A DNA stretch of 8,088 nucleotides, taken from UBA5399 sp964464145 (lineage in GTDB: Bacteria; Bacillota; Clostridia; Christensenellales; Christensenellaceae). The notes under the pieces were generated by a model. That model searched no databases. It worked only from the letters and a program-made list of their open reading frames with translations, and had not been told where the DNA came from. Positions 1 through 5,154 of the stretch are shown here, one piece after another; within the stretch, counting starts at the first letter, position 1, and each line of letters begins with the position of its first letter. The translations under genes and the position numbers were made by a program. Where the stretch lies: positions 1 through 8,088 of the forward strand of contig CAYXFB010000098.1 of assembly GCA_964464145.1 (NCBI GenBank), given 5' to 3'.

Positions 1-55
1 ATACAAAAATGGATGCTACGCCTACGCCTAGCATCCATTTTTTCGACAGTCTGAC
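1..55. repeat. Left copy of a 55-bp terminal inverted repeat
   Basis: Bases 1-55 are the exact reverse complement of bases 8034-8088. Identity ends precisely at 55: the next inward base is A on this side and T in the complemented right copy. The repeat contains a perfect 14-bp hairpin (arms 5-18 and 29-42) around a 10-base loop made of CGCC-TA-CGCC. An exact repeat of 55 bases at both edges is what a de Bruijn assembler with k=55 leaves at a repeat junction, so the repeat may extend beyond the window. A genuine inverted duplication is the alternative. Confidence 0.95.
5..42 (-). terminator. Hairpin with A/T flanks, possible metY terminator
   Basis: A perfect 14-bp stem (arms 5-18 and 29-42, 10-base loop) has a run of A on one side and a run of T on the other, so it resembles a bidirectional intrinsic terminator. 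On the minus strand it lies about 60 bases past the metY stop and ends in TTTTTGTAT. It is the first U-rich hairpin that a metY transcript would reach. The same sequence at the right edge lies inside an open reading frame, so the terminator role is uncertain. Confidence 0.45.
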
Positions 56-85
56 ACGCCCTGTTTGAATAGGGCGTGTTTTTTT
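54..85 (+). terminator. Intrinsic terminator for a plus-strand gene left of the window
   Basis: The inverted repeat ACACGCCCT (54-62) / AGGGCGTGT (71-79) encloses an 8-base loop and is followed by seven T (79-85) on the plus strand. This is a textbook intrinsic terminator for transcription entering from the left. On the minus strand no T tract follows, so it is a poor terminator for metY. A plus-strand frame open from base 1 ends at a TGA at 52-54, directly before the stem, and could be the tail of that unseen gene. Confidence 0.75.
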
Positions 86-102
86 GTTCGCAGTTTGGGG
101 TA

Positions 103-1395
103 TCAGCCTATCGCCTCAAAGGCGCTTTGCAGATCGGCAATTATATCGTCTATATGCTCCGTGCCTATGGAAAGGCGTATGGTGTTAGGCTTTATTCCGC
201 AATCCAGCAGCTCGCTCTGCGTCATTTGCGAGTGCGTGGTGGAGGCCGGGTGAATGGCAAGGCTTTTCACATCGGCAACGTTCGCCAGCAGCGAGAATAT
301 ATCCAGACTGTCTATAAACCGCTTGGCTGTGTCCGCGTCGCCCTTTATTTCGAAGGTGAAAATGGAGCCGCCGCCCTTCTTAAAATACCGCTCATAAAGC
401 GCGTGATCCGGGTGGTTTGCCAGTGCGGGATGGTTCACGCTCTCCACCTGCGGGTGGTTCGCGAGGAACTCCACCACCTTGAGCGCGTTGAAAACGTGGC
501 GCTCTAAGCGCAGCGAAAGGGTTTCCAGCCCCTGCAAAAACAGGAAGGAATGAAAGGGGCTCACCGTGGCGCCCGTGTCCCTCATGAGCGTGGTGCGGAT
601 CTTTATGATATAAGCCAAACTTCCCACCGCCTGTGTGAACACCACGCCGTGGTAGCTTGGGTTGGGCTGGGAGAGTCCGGGGAATTTATCGTTTTGCGCC
701 CAATCGAAATTGCCGCTGTCCACTATCACGCCGCCTATCACCGTGCCGTGGCCGCCTATAAACTTGGTGGCGCTGTGCACCACTATGTCCGCGCCATGCT
801 CTATGGGCCGCAGCAGATAGGGTGTGGCGAAGGTGTTGTCCACTATGAGCGGAATACCGTTATCGTGTGCGATCTTTGCCACCGCTTCAATGTCTATAAC
901 GCCGCTGTGCGGATTGCCCAGCGTTTCAAAGAAGATCGCCTTTGTGTTCTCCTTTATTGCTTTGGCAAAATTTTGCACGTCCGTTCCGTCCACGAAGGTT
1001 GTTTCTATTCCAAATTCGGTCAGTGTGTTCGCGAAGAGATTGTATGTGCCGCCGTATATCGTTTTGGCCGAAACGATATGATCTCCCGCGCGAGCTATGT
1101 TTTGTATGGCGTAGGTGGTGGCCGCCGCGCCCGACGAGGTGGCCAACGCCGCCGCGCCGCCCTCCAGCGCCGCTATTCGCTGCTCGAAAACGTCTGAGGT
1201 GGGGTTCATGAGGCGGGTGTATATATTGCCCGGCTCGGCCAGCGCGAACCTGGCCTGCGCCTGCGCGCTGTCCGCAAAAACGTAGGAGGTGGTGGCGTAT
1301 ATGGGCACGGCGCGCGCGTCCGTGGCGCTGTCCGGCTGCTCCTGCCCCACGTGCAGCTGCAATGTTTCAAATCTATATTCTTTATTGTTTTTCAT
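103..1395 (-). CDS. metY: O-acetylhomoserine sulfhydrylase (O-acetylhomoserine aminocarboxypropyltransferase)
   Basis: This is a cytoplasmic PLP enzyme of the Cys/Met metabolism (gamma) family. MetY makes homocysteine from O-acetyl-L-homoserine and sulfide, the direct-sulfhydrylation route to methionine, and may also act on O-acetylserine. The 430-residue length fits MetY rather than the shorter MetB/MetC (about 380-400). Visible motifs are YTR (59-61, phosphate contacts from the partner subunit), TSSGAAA (87-93), VDNTFATP (185-192) with the PLP-pyridine Asp at 186, and HSATKFIGGHG (207-217) with Schiff-base Lys211. The C-terminal domain carries the SLAIHPASTTH motif. The ATG is preceded on the minus strand by AAGGAG with 7-base spacing. 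It is transcribed divergently from the Rrf2 regulator, behind a consensus promoter and a leader of about 160 nt with a small ORF. The gene is intact. Substrate specificity cannot be proved from sequence. Confidence 0.95.
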   Translation of the reverse strand: MKNNKEYRFETLQLHVGQEQPDSATDARAVPIYATTSYVFADSAQAQARFALAEPGNIYTRLMNPTSDVFEQRIAALEGGAAALATSSGAAATTYAIQNIARAGDHIVSAKTIYGGTYNLFANTLTEFGIETTFVDGTDVQNFAKAIKENTKAIFFETLGNPHSGVIDIEAVAKIAHDNGIPLIVDNTFATPYLLRPIEHGADIVVHSATKFIGGHGTVIGGVIVDSGNFDWAQNDKFPGLSQPNPSYHGVVFTQAVGSLAYIIKIRTTLMRDTGATVSPFHSFLFLQGLETLSLRLERHVFNALKVVEFLANHPQVESVNHPALANHPDHALYERYFKKGGGSIFTFEIKGDADTAKRFIDSLDIFSLLANVADVKSLAIHPASTTHSQMTQSELLDCGIKPNTIRLSIGTEHIDDIIADLQSAFEAIG

Positions 1396-1443
1396 AAAAA
1401 TGCTCCTTATTATGTGTATTAGTATTTTTTATCGCACCATATA

Positions 1444-1506
1444 TTATATACACATTCGGCCATTTCTATAGTTGTGTCTGACTAAATATTTAAAAAATTC
1501 GCTCAA
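1444..1506 (-). CDS. Candidate leader-peptide ORF in the metY 5' UTR
   Basis: Within the metY leader, a minus-strand AAGGAG followed by seven A/T bases precedes a TTG start at 1506. The frame encodes 20 residues and stops at 1444, about 50 bases before the metY ATG. The peptide begins (M)SEFFKYLVRHNY and ends RMCI, so a Met codon and a Cys codon sit just before the penultimate Ile codon and the stop. That would suit translation-coupled sensing of sulfur amino acids, but it is only one codon of each. An A/T hairpin (arms 1492-1499 and 1506-1513, loop 1500-1505) covers the start codon and ends in six T on the minus strand. It could act as a start-site switch or weak attenuator. The spacing of the ribosome site is good. 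The peptide itself has no recognised family and may be chance. Confidence 0.35.
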   Translation of the reverse strand: MSEFFKYLVRHNYRNGRMCI

Positions 1507-1533
1507 ATTTTTTCTCCTTCTATTTTTATAAAC

Positions 1534-1551
1534 ATTACATATAATACCTAT
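1534..1551. promoter_or_regulatory. Candidate Rrf2 operator box 1 (metY side)
   Basis: ATTACATATAATACCTAT here matches the segment at 1622-1639 in 17 of 18 bases, same orientation, 88 bp apart. This copy lies a few bases downstream of the predicted metY transcription start (minus-strand -10 at 1564-1569), where a bound repressor would block metY. The 3' core AATACC(T/C)A recurs upstream of cysK and of the acetyltransferase gene. That it is the target of the adjacent Rrf2 protein is inference. Confidence 0.5.
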
Positions 1552-1563
1552 CTTTATTATATG

Positions 1564-1592
1564 ATTATAGTTGACATTCTTAACTTTGTCAA
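1564..1592 (-). promoter_or_regulatory. metY promoter, consensus sigma-A type
   Basis: Read on the minus strand, TTGACA (1592-1587) is separated by exactly 17 bases from TATAAT (1569-1564), which matches both hexamers perfectly. Transcription would start near 1557, giving a metY leader of about 160 nt. The -35 is one arm of a perfect dyad, GTTGACA (1570-1576) / TGTCAAC (1587-1593), with a 10-base spacer. This may be a regulator site. Confidence 0.8.
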
Positions 1593-1618
1593 CATCGCCA
1601 CATTGTTTTACCGCACAC

Positions 1619-1647
1619 TTGATTACATACAATACCTATAGTATAAT
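1619..1647 (+). promoter_or_regulatory. rrf2 promoter
   Basis: TTGATT (1619-1624), a 17-base spacer and TATAAT (1642-1647) form a good sigma-A promoter about 30 bases before the regulator gene. The metY -35 lies only 26 bases away, facing the other direction, so the two genes share one compact control region. The second copy of the 18-bp repeat fills most of this promoter's spacer, which suggests autoregulation. Confidence 0.7.
1622..1639. promoter_or_regulatory. Candidate Rrf2 operator box 2 (rrf2 side)
   Basis: ATTACATACAATACCTAT is the second copy of the 18-bp direct repeat, with one mismatch from the copy at 1534-1551. It overlaps the -35 and spacer of the rrf2 promoter. The following bases add a short local dyad, ATAC-CTATA-GTAT (1633-1645). 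A repressor bound here would block RNA polymerase at its own gene. Confidence 0.5.
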
Positions 1648-1685
1648 AATAAAATAATAGTAGAAAAGATACGTGGGTGAATAAT

Positions 1686-2123
1686 TTGAAAGTTTCCACA
1701 AAGGGTCGTTATGCGCTGCGCATGCTGCTGGATCTGGCCGAGCATAAAAACGAGGGTTTCATAGCCCTCAAAGATATCGCTCAGCGGCAGGATATTTCCA
1801 AAAAATATCTGGAGCAGATAGTTAATTTGCTGCACCGTTCTGATATACTGCGTACAAATCGCGGCCCTCAGGGCGGCTATATGCTGGCTAAGGACGCCGA
1901 TCAATACACCGTTGGCCAAATTTTGCGCATAACCGAGGGCGGGGTAAGCCCGGTGGCCTGCCTTGAGGATGAAGAAAACACGTGCGATCGCGCCGGCTTT
2001 TGCAAAACCCTCTTCGTATGGGAGGGGCTCGCAAATGTCATAGATGAATATCTGGACAGCATAACCCTGCAAACCATACTGGATAAATACGGCAGCGCCG
2101 GTTCGGACGAATATTACATCTGA
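1686..2123 (+). CDS. Rrf2-family transcriptional regulator, CymR-like with a cysteine triad
   Basis: This is a DNA-binding regulator of about 145 residues with an N-terminal winged helix. It opens with the family signature MKVSTKGRYALRMLLDLA, then YLEQIVNLLHRSDILRTNRG and the wing residues GPQGGYMLA. Its C-terminus (EYLDSIT ... DEYYI) resembles CymR, the Bacillus/Staphylococcus repressor of cysteine metabolism, which uses CysK as partner. Unlike Bacillus CymR as I recall it, it has three cysteines (92, 100, 106; spacing C-x7-C-x5-C), placed like the [2Fe-2S] ligands of IscR (C-x5-C-x5-C), so it may sense Fe-S status or redox. I chose the TTG start at 1686 because it gives the usual N-terminus and follows GGGTGA with 5-base spacing. 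A GTG at 1677 would add three residues. The neighbours metY and cysK make a sulfur-regulatory role very likely; cluster binding is inference. Confidence 0.9.
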   Translation: MKVSTKGRYALRMLLDLAEHKNEGFIALKDIAQRQDISKKYLEQIVNLLHRSDILRTNRGPQGGYMLAKDADQYTVGQILRITEGGVSPVACLEDEENTCDRAGFCKTLFVWEGLANVIDEYLDSITLQTILDKYGSAGSDEYYI

Positions 2124-2135
2124 ACCATGATTCGC

Positions 2136-2166
2136 AACCCGCCCGCTCTTATAGCGCGGGTTTTTT
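2136..2166 (+). terminator. Intrinsic terminator of the rrf2 gene
   Basis: AACCCGC (2136-2142) pairs with GCGGGTT (2156-2162). Inside it, GCT/AGC pairs across a CTTAT loop, with a two-base CC bulge. Six T follow (2161-2166). The last T is also the first base of the complemented cysK stop. The T tract serves only the plus strand; in the cysK direction the hairpin is followed by mixed sequence. Confidence 0.8.
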
Positions 2167-3098
2167 CATTCCTCAAAAAGCGCTGTGGAAAGGTAGCGCT
2201 CGCCCGTGTCCGGCAATATGGTCACTATTGTTTTGCCGCTGTTTTCCGGCCGCCGCGCCACCTGCTCCGCCGCCCATACCGCCGCACCCGAGGATATGCC
2301 TACCAGTATACCCTCTGTGCGTGCGACATCCCTGCCCGCACGGAAAGCGTCCTCATTTTTCACCGTGATTATCTCATCGTATACCGTGGTGTCCAGTATA
2401 TCGGGCACAAAGCCCGCGCCCAGTCCCTGTATCTTATGCATACCCGCGCGGTTTTCAGACAGCACGGGCGAATCCGCCGGTTCCACGGCAATTATCTTAA
2501 GCTCAGGGTTCTTGCTTTTCAAATAGCCGCCCGCGCCCGTTATCGTGCCGCCCGTGCCTATCCCCGCCACGAATATATCCACCTTGCCGCCCGTATCCGC
2601 CCATATCTCCGGGCCGGTGGTCTCGCGGTGCGCCTTAGGGTTGGCCGCGTTCTCGAACTGCCCGGGAATGAAGGCGCCCGGCGTCTCTTGCGCCAGCTCC
2701 TCCGCCTTGGCGATGGCTCCCTTCATACCCTTCGCGCCCTCCGTGAGCACTATCTCAGCGCCGTAGGCCGCCAGCAGCTTGCGCCGCTCTATGCTCATGG
2801 TTTCGGGCATGGTGAGTATAACGCGGTAGCCCCGCGCCGCCGCCACAGCCGCCAGACCTATGCCCGTATTGCCGCTGGTAGGCTCAATTATGACCGCGTC
2901 AGGAGTCAGCTTTCCGCTGCGCTCCGCCTCGTTGAGCATATAAAGCGCCACACGATCCTTCACGCTTCCCGCCGGATTGAAATATTCCAGCTTGCCCACC
3001 AGCCGCGCGTCTATCCCGCGCGTGCGCATATATCCGTTCAGCTCCATAAGCGGCGTACCGCCTATGAGCTCCGTTATGTTACCTGCTATTGCCGACAT
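2166..3098 (-). CDS. cysK: Cysteine synthase A (O-acetylserine sulfhydrylase)
   Basis: This 310-residue fold-type II PLP enzyme makes L-cysteine from O-acetyl-L-serine and sulfide in the cytoplasm. Visible motifs are NPAGSVKDR (41-49) with Schiff-base Lys47, EPTSGNTG (72-79) that binds the substrate carboxylate, the phosphate loop GIGTGGT (179-185), GISSGAA (267-273) near the PLP nitrogen, and LPDTGERY (295-302). The length is that of typical CysK (about 308-310). The start at 3098 is preceded by GGAGG with 8-base spacing. An in-frame ATG 33 bases upstream lacks a ribosome site and would add a non-conserved tail. It converges on the Rrf2 gene, and in Bacillus CysK is also CymR's partner, so a regulatory second role is plausible here. 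It has its own perfect consensus promoter. No CysE-type serine acetyltransferase is in the window to supply its substrate. Confidence 0.95.
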   Translation of the reverse strand: MSAIAGNITELIGGTPLMELNGYMRTRGIDARLVGKLEYFNPAGSVKDRVALYMLNEAERSGKLTPDAVIIEPTSGNTGIGLAAVAAARGYRVILTMPETMSIERRKLLAAYGAEIVLTEGAKGMKGAIAKAEELAQETPGAFIPGQFENAANPKAHRETTGPEIWADTGGKVDIFVAGIGTGGTITGAGGYLKSKNPELKIIAVEPADSPVLSENRAGMHKIQGLGAGFVPDILDTTVYDEIITVKNEDAFRAGRDVARTEGILVGISSGAAVWAAEQVARRPENSGKTIVTILPDTGERYLSTALFEE

Positions 3099-3140
3099 TA
3101 TGTTAACCTCCGTCGATTTCATATAATGCATATCTGTTTA

Positions 3141-3152
3141 ATGGGTATTATA
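3141..3152 (-). promoter_or_regulatory. Third AATACC-type box at the cysK -10
   Basis: On the minus strand TATAATACCCAT spans the cysK -10 hexamer and the bases just after it. It matches TATAATACCTAT of the metY-side box in 11 of 12 positions. Half of the match is the -10 element itself, so the informative part is the downstream ACC(C)AT. Binding by the Rrf2 regulator is inference. Confidence 0.35.
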
Positions 3153-3175
3153 CACTCACACAACAGGTTTGTCAA
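3147..3175 (-). promoter_or_regulatory. cysK promoter, consensus sigma-A type
   Basis: On the minus strand TTGACA (3175-3170), a 17-base spacer and TATAAT (3152-3147) match the consensus perfectly. The predicted start is near 3140, giving a leader of about 40 nt that ends in the GGAGG site. The -35 shares the 10-mer TGTTGACAAA with the metY -35. A promoter this strong would need a repressor to be controlled. Confidence 0.85.
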
Positions 3176-3176
3176 C

Positions 3177-3196
3177 AAAAAAAATTAGCGCCTAAT
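3177..3196 (-). terminator. Weak terminator after the acetyltransferase gene
   Basis: On the minus strand ATTAG-GCG-CTAAT (3196-3184) forms a 5-bp hairpin with a 3-base loop, running directly into eight T (3184-3177). It lies just past the acetyltransferase stop and just before the cysK -35, so it would separate the two units. The stem is short, so some read-through into cysK is likely. Confidence 0.35.
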
Positions 3197-3219
3197 ACGC
3201 GGCCTTAGTCTTCATAATA

Positions 3220-3798
3220 CTAAATTATATGATCGTCTATATGCTTTACCACGCGGGCGGGCACTCCGGCCGCTACAGTGTTCGCGGGTACGTCCCGCGT
3301 TATCACCGCGCCCGCCGCCACAACAGCGTTATCGCCTATGTTCACGCCCTTTAGTACGGTGACGTTCGCGCCCAGCCACACGTTTTTTCCTATAATAATT
3401 GGCGCGGGGTAGAGCGTGCCCCTGTCATCCGGCGCAATGCCATGATCCAGCGTGGCAAGCACGGCATTATGCCCTATCAGCGAACCGTCGCCTATGCGCA
3501 CTCCGCCCTGATCCTGAAAGCGGCAGCCCGAGTTTATGAACACATTCTTACCCACGCGTATGTTTTTTCCGCAATCGGCATAAAAGGGTGGGAAGAGCCT
3601 AAAGCCCTCATCCACCTCCACGCCTGTCAATCGGGAGAAAAGCTCTCTCACCTTCTCCGGCGCATGATAGCTGCCGTTCAACTCCGCCGTGACCATCATG
3701 GCCTCCTGCGCCAGACGATCGAACCATTCACACAGCTCTGAGCCACCCTTCACCACCTCGCCCGCGTTCATTTTTTCCAAAAACATTTGTATATCCAT
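3220..3798 (-). CDS. Hexapeptide-repeat O-acetyltransferase (LacA/Maa/NodL type)
   Basis: This is a 192-residue acetyl-CoA-dependent acetyltransferase with the left-handed beta-helix fold, expected to be a cytoplasmic trimer. Residues 1-60 form the helical cap of the maltose/galactoside acetyltransferase family. FPPFYADCGKNIRVGKNVFINSG (69-91) starts the hexapeptide coils, LATLDHGI (114-121) carries the likely catalytic His119 (matching LacA His115), and PIIIGKNVWLGANVTVL to AAGVPARVVK completes the helix. The ATG at 3798 follows GAGAGGTG with 4-base spacing and overlaps by one base (TAATG) the stop of a short upstream frame. The family acetylates sugars or related hydroxyls; the real acceptor is unknown. 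Because it lies just upstream of cysK on the same strand, an amino-acid acceptor cannot be excluded, but it lacks the N-terminal domain of CysE. Confidence 0.88.
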   Translation of the reverse strand: MDIQMFLEKMNAGEVVKGGSELCEWFDRLAQEAMMVTAELNGSYHAPEKVRELFSRLTGVEVDEGFRLFPPFYADCGKNIRVGKNVFINSGCRFQDQGGVRIGDGSLIGHNAVLATLDHGIAPDDRGTLYPAPIIIGKNVWLGANVTVLKGVNIGDNAVVAAGAVITRDVPANTVAAGVPARVVKHIDDHII

Positions 3799-3926
3799 TA
3801 CGCACCTCTCATAAAACAGTGTGGAGCTTTTTGATTACCATCCTTAAATTTATTCCAAGCTTCACTACGTATATCATAATACTCATCTTTCAACATGTAA
3901 AATACTAATATATCATGCCTATCCAT
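3798..3926 (-). CDS. Possible small ORF coupled to the acetyltransferase gene
   Basis: A minus-strand frame from an ATG at 3926 encodes 42 residues (MDRHDILVFYMLKDEYYDIR, then SEAWNKFKDGNQKAPHCFMRGA). It ends in TAA overlapping the acetyltransferase ATG as TAATG, the arrangement typical of translational coupling. The frame stays open 23 codons further upstream to a TAG but offers no better start. Neither this ATG nor an internal one at 3896 has a convincing ribosome site, and the codons are more AT-rich than those of the neighbours. I recognise no family. It may be a real small protein, the remnant of a decayed gene, or chance. Confidence 0.25.
   Translation of the reverse strand: MDRHDILVFYMLKDEYYDIRSEAWNKFKDGNQKAPHCFMRGA
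3907..3915 (-). promoter_or_regulatory. Possible extended -10 promoter for the acetyltransferase gene
   Basis: On the minus strand TGATATATT is an extended -10 element about 110 bases before the acetyltransferase start. No -35 is recognisable. A CAATACCTA sequence (minus strand, 3941-3933), identical to the core of the boxes in the metY-rrf2 gap, lies about 20 bases upstream of it, where a repressor could act. Transcription from here would exclude the ATG at 3926 of the small ORF. Confidence 0.3.
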
Positions 3927-3986
3927 GCCTTTTAGGTATTGCCCGGGGGTTCTGTTGCGCGCGGCACAAAATATATTTAAATGGTA

Positions 3987-4015
3987 TCGACTTTGCTAAA
4001 TTGTTCTGATATAAT
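3987..4015 (+). promoter_or_regulatory. Promoter of the sugar isomerase-mutarotase operon
   Basis: TCGACT (3987-3992; four of six -35 bases), a 17-base spacer and a perfect TATAAT (4010-4015) preceded by TG at 4007-4008 make an extended -10 promoter. The start would be near 4022, inside the first of two operator-like repeats. The leader would be about 120 nt. Confidence 0.6.
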
Positions 4016-4019
4016 CTAA

Positions 4020-4066
4020 GTGGAATCGTTCCCAATGCATTTGTACCCAAGGTGGAATCGTTCCCA
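4020..4066 (+). promoter_or_regulatory. Paired 15-bp operator-like direct repeats
   Basis: GTGGAATCGTTCCCA occurs exactly at 4020-4034 and again at 4052-4066, with starts 32 bp apart, close to three helical turns. Each copy has an internal dyad GGAA-TCG-TTCC, as expected for a dimeric repressor. The central CG recalls LacI-family sites, but the symmetry is odd-centred. The first copy covers the predicted transcription start of the sugar operon. No regulator gene for it is in the window. Confidence 0.6.
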
Positions 4067-4144
4067 TTCGCAAATGATATCTTGGAAAATCAATTTTACA
4101 CTATAAAAAAATACAAATGTAATTTATAATGGAGGTAGAAAGTA

Positions 4145-5137
4145 ATGGACACAGTTAAGTACAGCGCAATAGTGGGCTCTCTTGGTCAGACCAGCGACCG
4201 GTTTATGAAGGTGGGCTACAAGGATCCGGATCAGACATACGTTGAGTTTGGCGATGTTATAGACCGCCTGGCCGCAACGGGCGTGCTGTCCGGTGTAGAC
4301 CTTTATCAGGCGCCCACGGGCCCGCTCTCAGACCCCACGGTCGTGAACGAGATACTCAAGCGCAACGGTTTTGAGGTGGCCTCCGTACTGCCCAACGTGT
4401 TTGGCGAGAGGCGCTGGCAGCACGGCTCTATAACGGCGGCGGACGCAGAAACGCGCAAGGCGGCCGTAGAGCTTATAAAGCAGAATATAGACTTCAACAC
4501 AAAGCTGATAGGCACGCCCAGCGTAAACCTTTGGCTGGGTCAGGACGGTTTCGACTATCCGATGCAGGCGAACTACGCGAAGCAGTATGATTACCTCATA
4601 AAGACGGTGCGCGATCTGGCGGATTACAATCCGAACGTGAAGCTTACACTGGAAGGTAAGATACGCGAGCCCAGAAACCGCACGATAGTGGACACCACAC
4701 TGGCGGCTCTGCTTATGTGCATGGAGATAGACAGGGACAACGTGGGCGTGGCCATAGACACCGGGCACGTTTTCCAGGCGCAGCAGAACGTGGCGCAAAA
4801 CGTAGAGGTGGCGGCGCGCTACGGCAAGCTGTTCATGATGCACGTGAATGACAACTACAACCTCTGGGACGACGATATGATAGCCGGATCCCTGCGGTAT
4901 ACCGAATATATAGAAATGTTCTACTCGCTGCGCAAGGTGGGCTACAACGGCTTTATGGCAATAGACATATTCCCCTACAGGGAGGATTCCATGGAGAGCA
5001 CTGCGGAAAGCGTGAAGAACCTGCAGCGTTTCGACAACGCGATTGACCTTATCGGCTTTGACAGAATGGCCGAACTGATAGAAGAGGGCGACCCGAACAA
5101 GACCACAAGGGCGGTAAGGGAAGCGATATTCAAATAA
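4145..5137 (+). CDS. Xylose-isomerase-like TIM-barrel sugar isomerase/epimerase
   Basis: This 330-residue cytoplasmic protein belongs to the AP-endonuclease-2/xylose-isomerase-like superfamily of divalent-metal enzymes, which includes sugar isomerases, ketose 3-epimerases and sugar-phosphate epimerases. Candidate metal ligands and catalytic residues on successive strands are Glu170 (LTLEGKIREPRN), Asp205 and His208 (VAIDTGHVFQ), His233 (MMHVNDNY) and Asp274 (MAIDIFPYRED). WLGQDGFDYP (130-139) looks like a substrate loop. There is no signal peptide. The ATG follows GGAGG with 9-base spacing. It is the first gene of a two-gene operon with a FucU-type mutarotase 17 bases downstream, so the substrate is probably a free aldose such as a deoxy- or pentose sugar. 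The exact sugar cannot be read from the sequence. Confidence 0.85.
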   Translation: MDTVKYSAIVGSLGQTSDRFMKVGYKDPDQTYVEFGDVIDRLAATGVLSGVDLYQAPTGPLSDPTVVNEILKRNGFEVASVLPNVFGERRWQHGSITAADAETRKAAVELIKQNIDFNTKLIGTPSVNLWLGQDGFDYPMQANYAKQYDYLIKTVRDLADYNPNVKLTLEGKIREPRNRTIVDTTLAALLMCMEIDRDNVGVAIDTGHVFQAQQNVAQNVEVAARYGKLFMMHVNDNYNLWDDDMIAGSLRYTEYIEMFYSLRKVGYNGFMAIDIFPYREDSMESTAESVKNLQRFDNAIDLIGFDRMAELIEEGDPNKTTRAVREAIFK

Positions 5138-5154
5138 GAGGAGGATTTATTTAA

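Noticed and set aside
550..1197. Long plus-strand open frame opposite metY (215 codons)
   Set aside because: It lies wholly within the strongly supported metY gene, has no ribosome site or recognisable domain, and is explained by that gene's codon bias.
1396..1560. SAM riboswitch or T-box in the metY leader
   Set aside because: I found no T-box core sequence (GGTGG-ACCGCG type) and no GC-rich junction typical of SAM riboswitches. The leader is almost wholly AT-rich.
3099..3131. Upstream ATG start for cysK
   Set aside because: The GGAGG site lies between it and the ATG at 3098, and CysK proteins normally begin close to the ITELIGGTPL motif.
2127..3188. Plus-strand open frame of 353 codons opposite cysK
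   Set aside because: It begins inside the rrf2 terminator and mirrors cysK; its Arg/His/Tyr-rich translation is typical of an antisense shadow.
3220..3798. Serine acetyltransferase (CysE) call for the acetyltransferase next to cysK
   Set aside because: The N-terminal cap and the catalytic LDHG segment match the LacA/Maa/NodL type, and the protein is too short for CysE's helical N-terminal domain.
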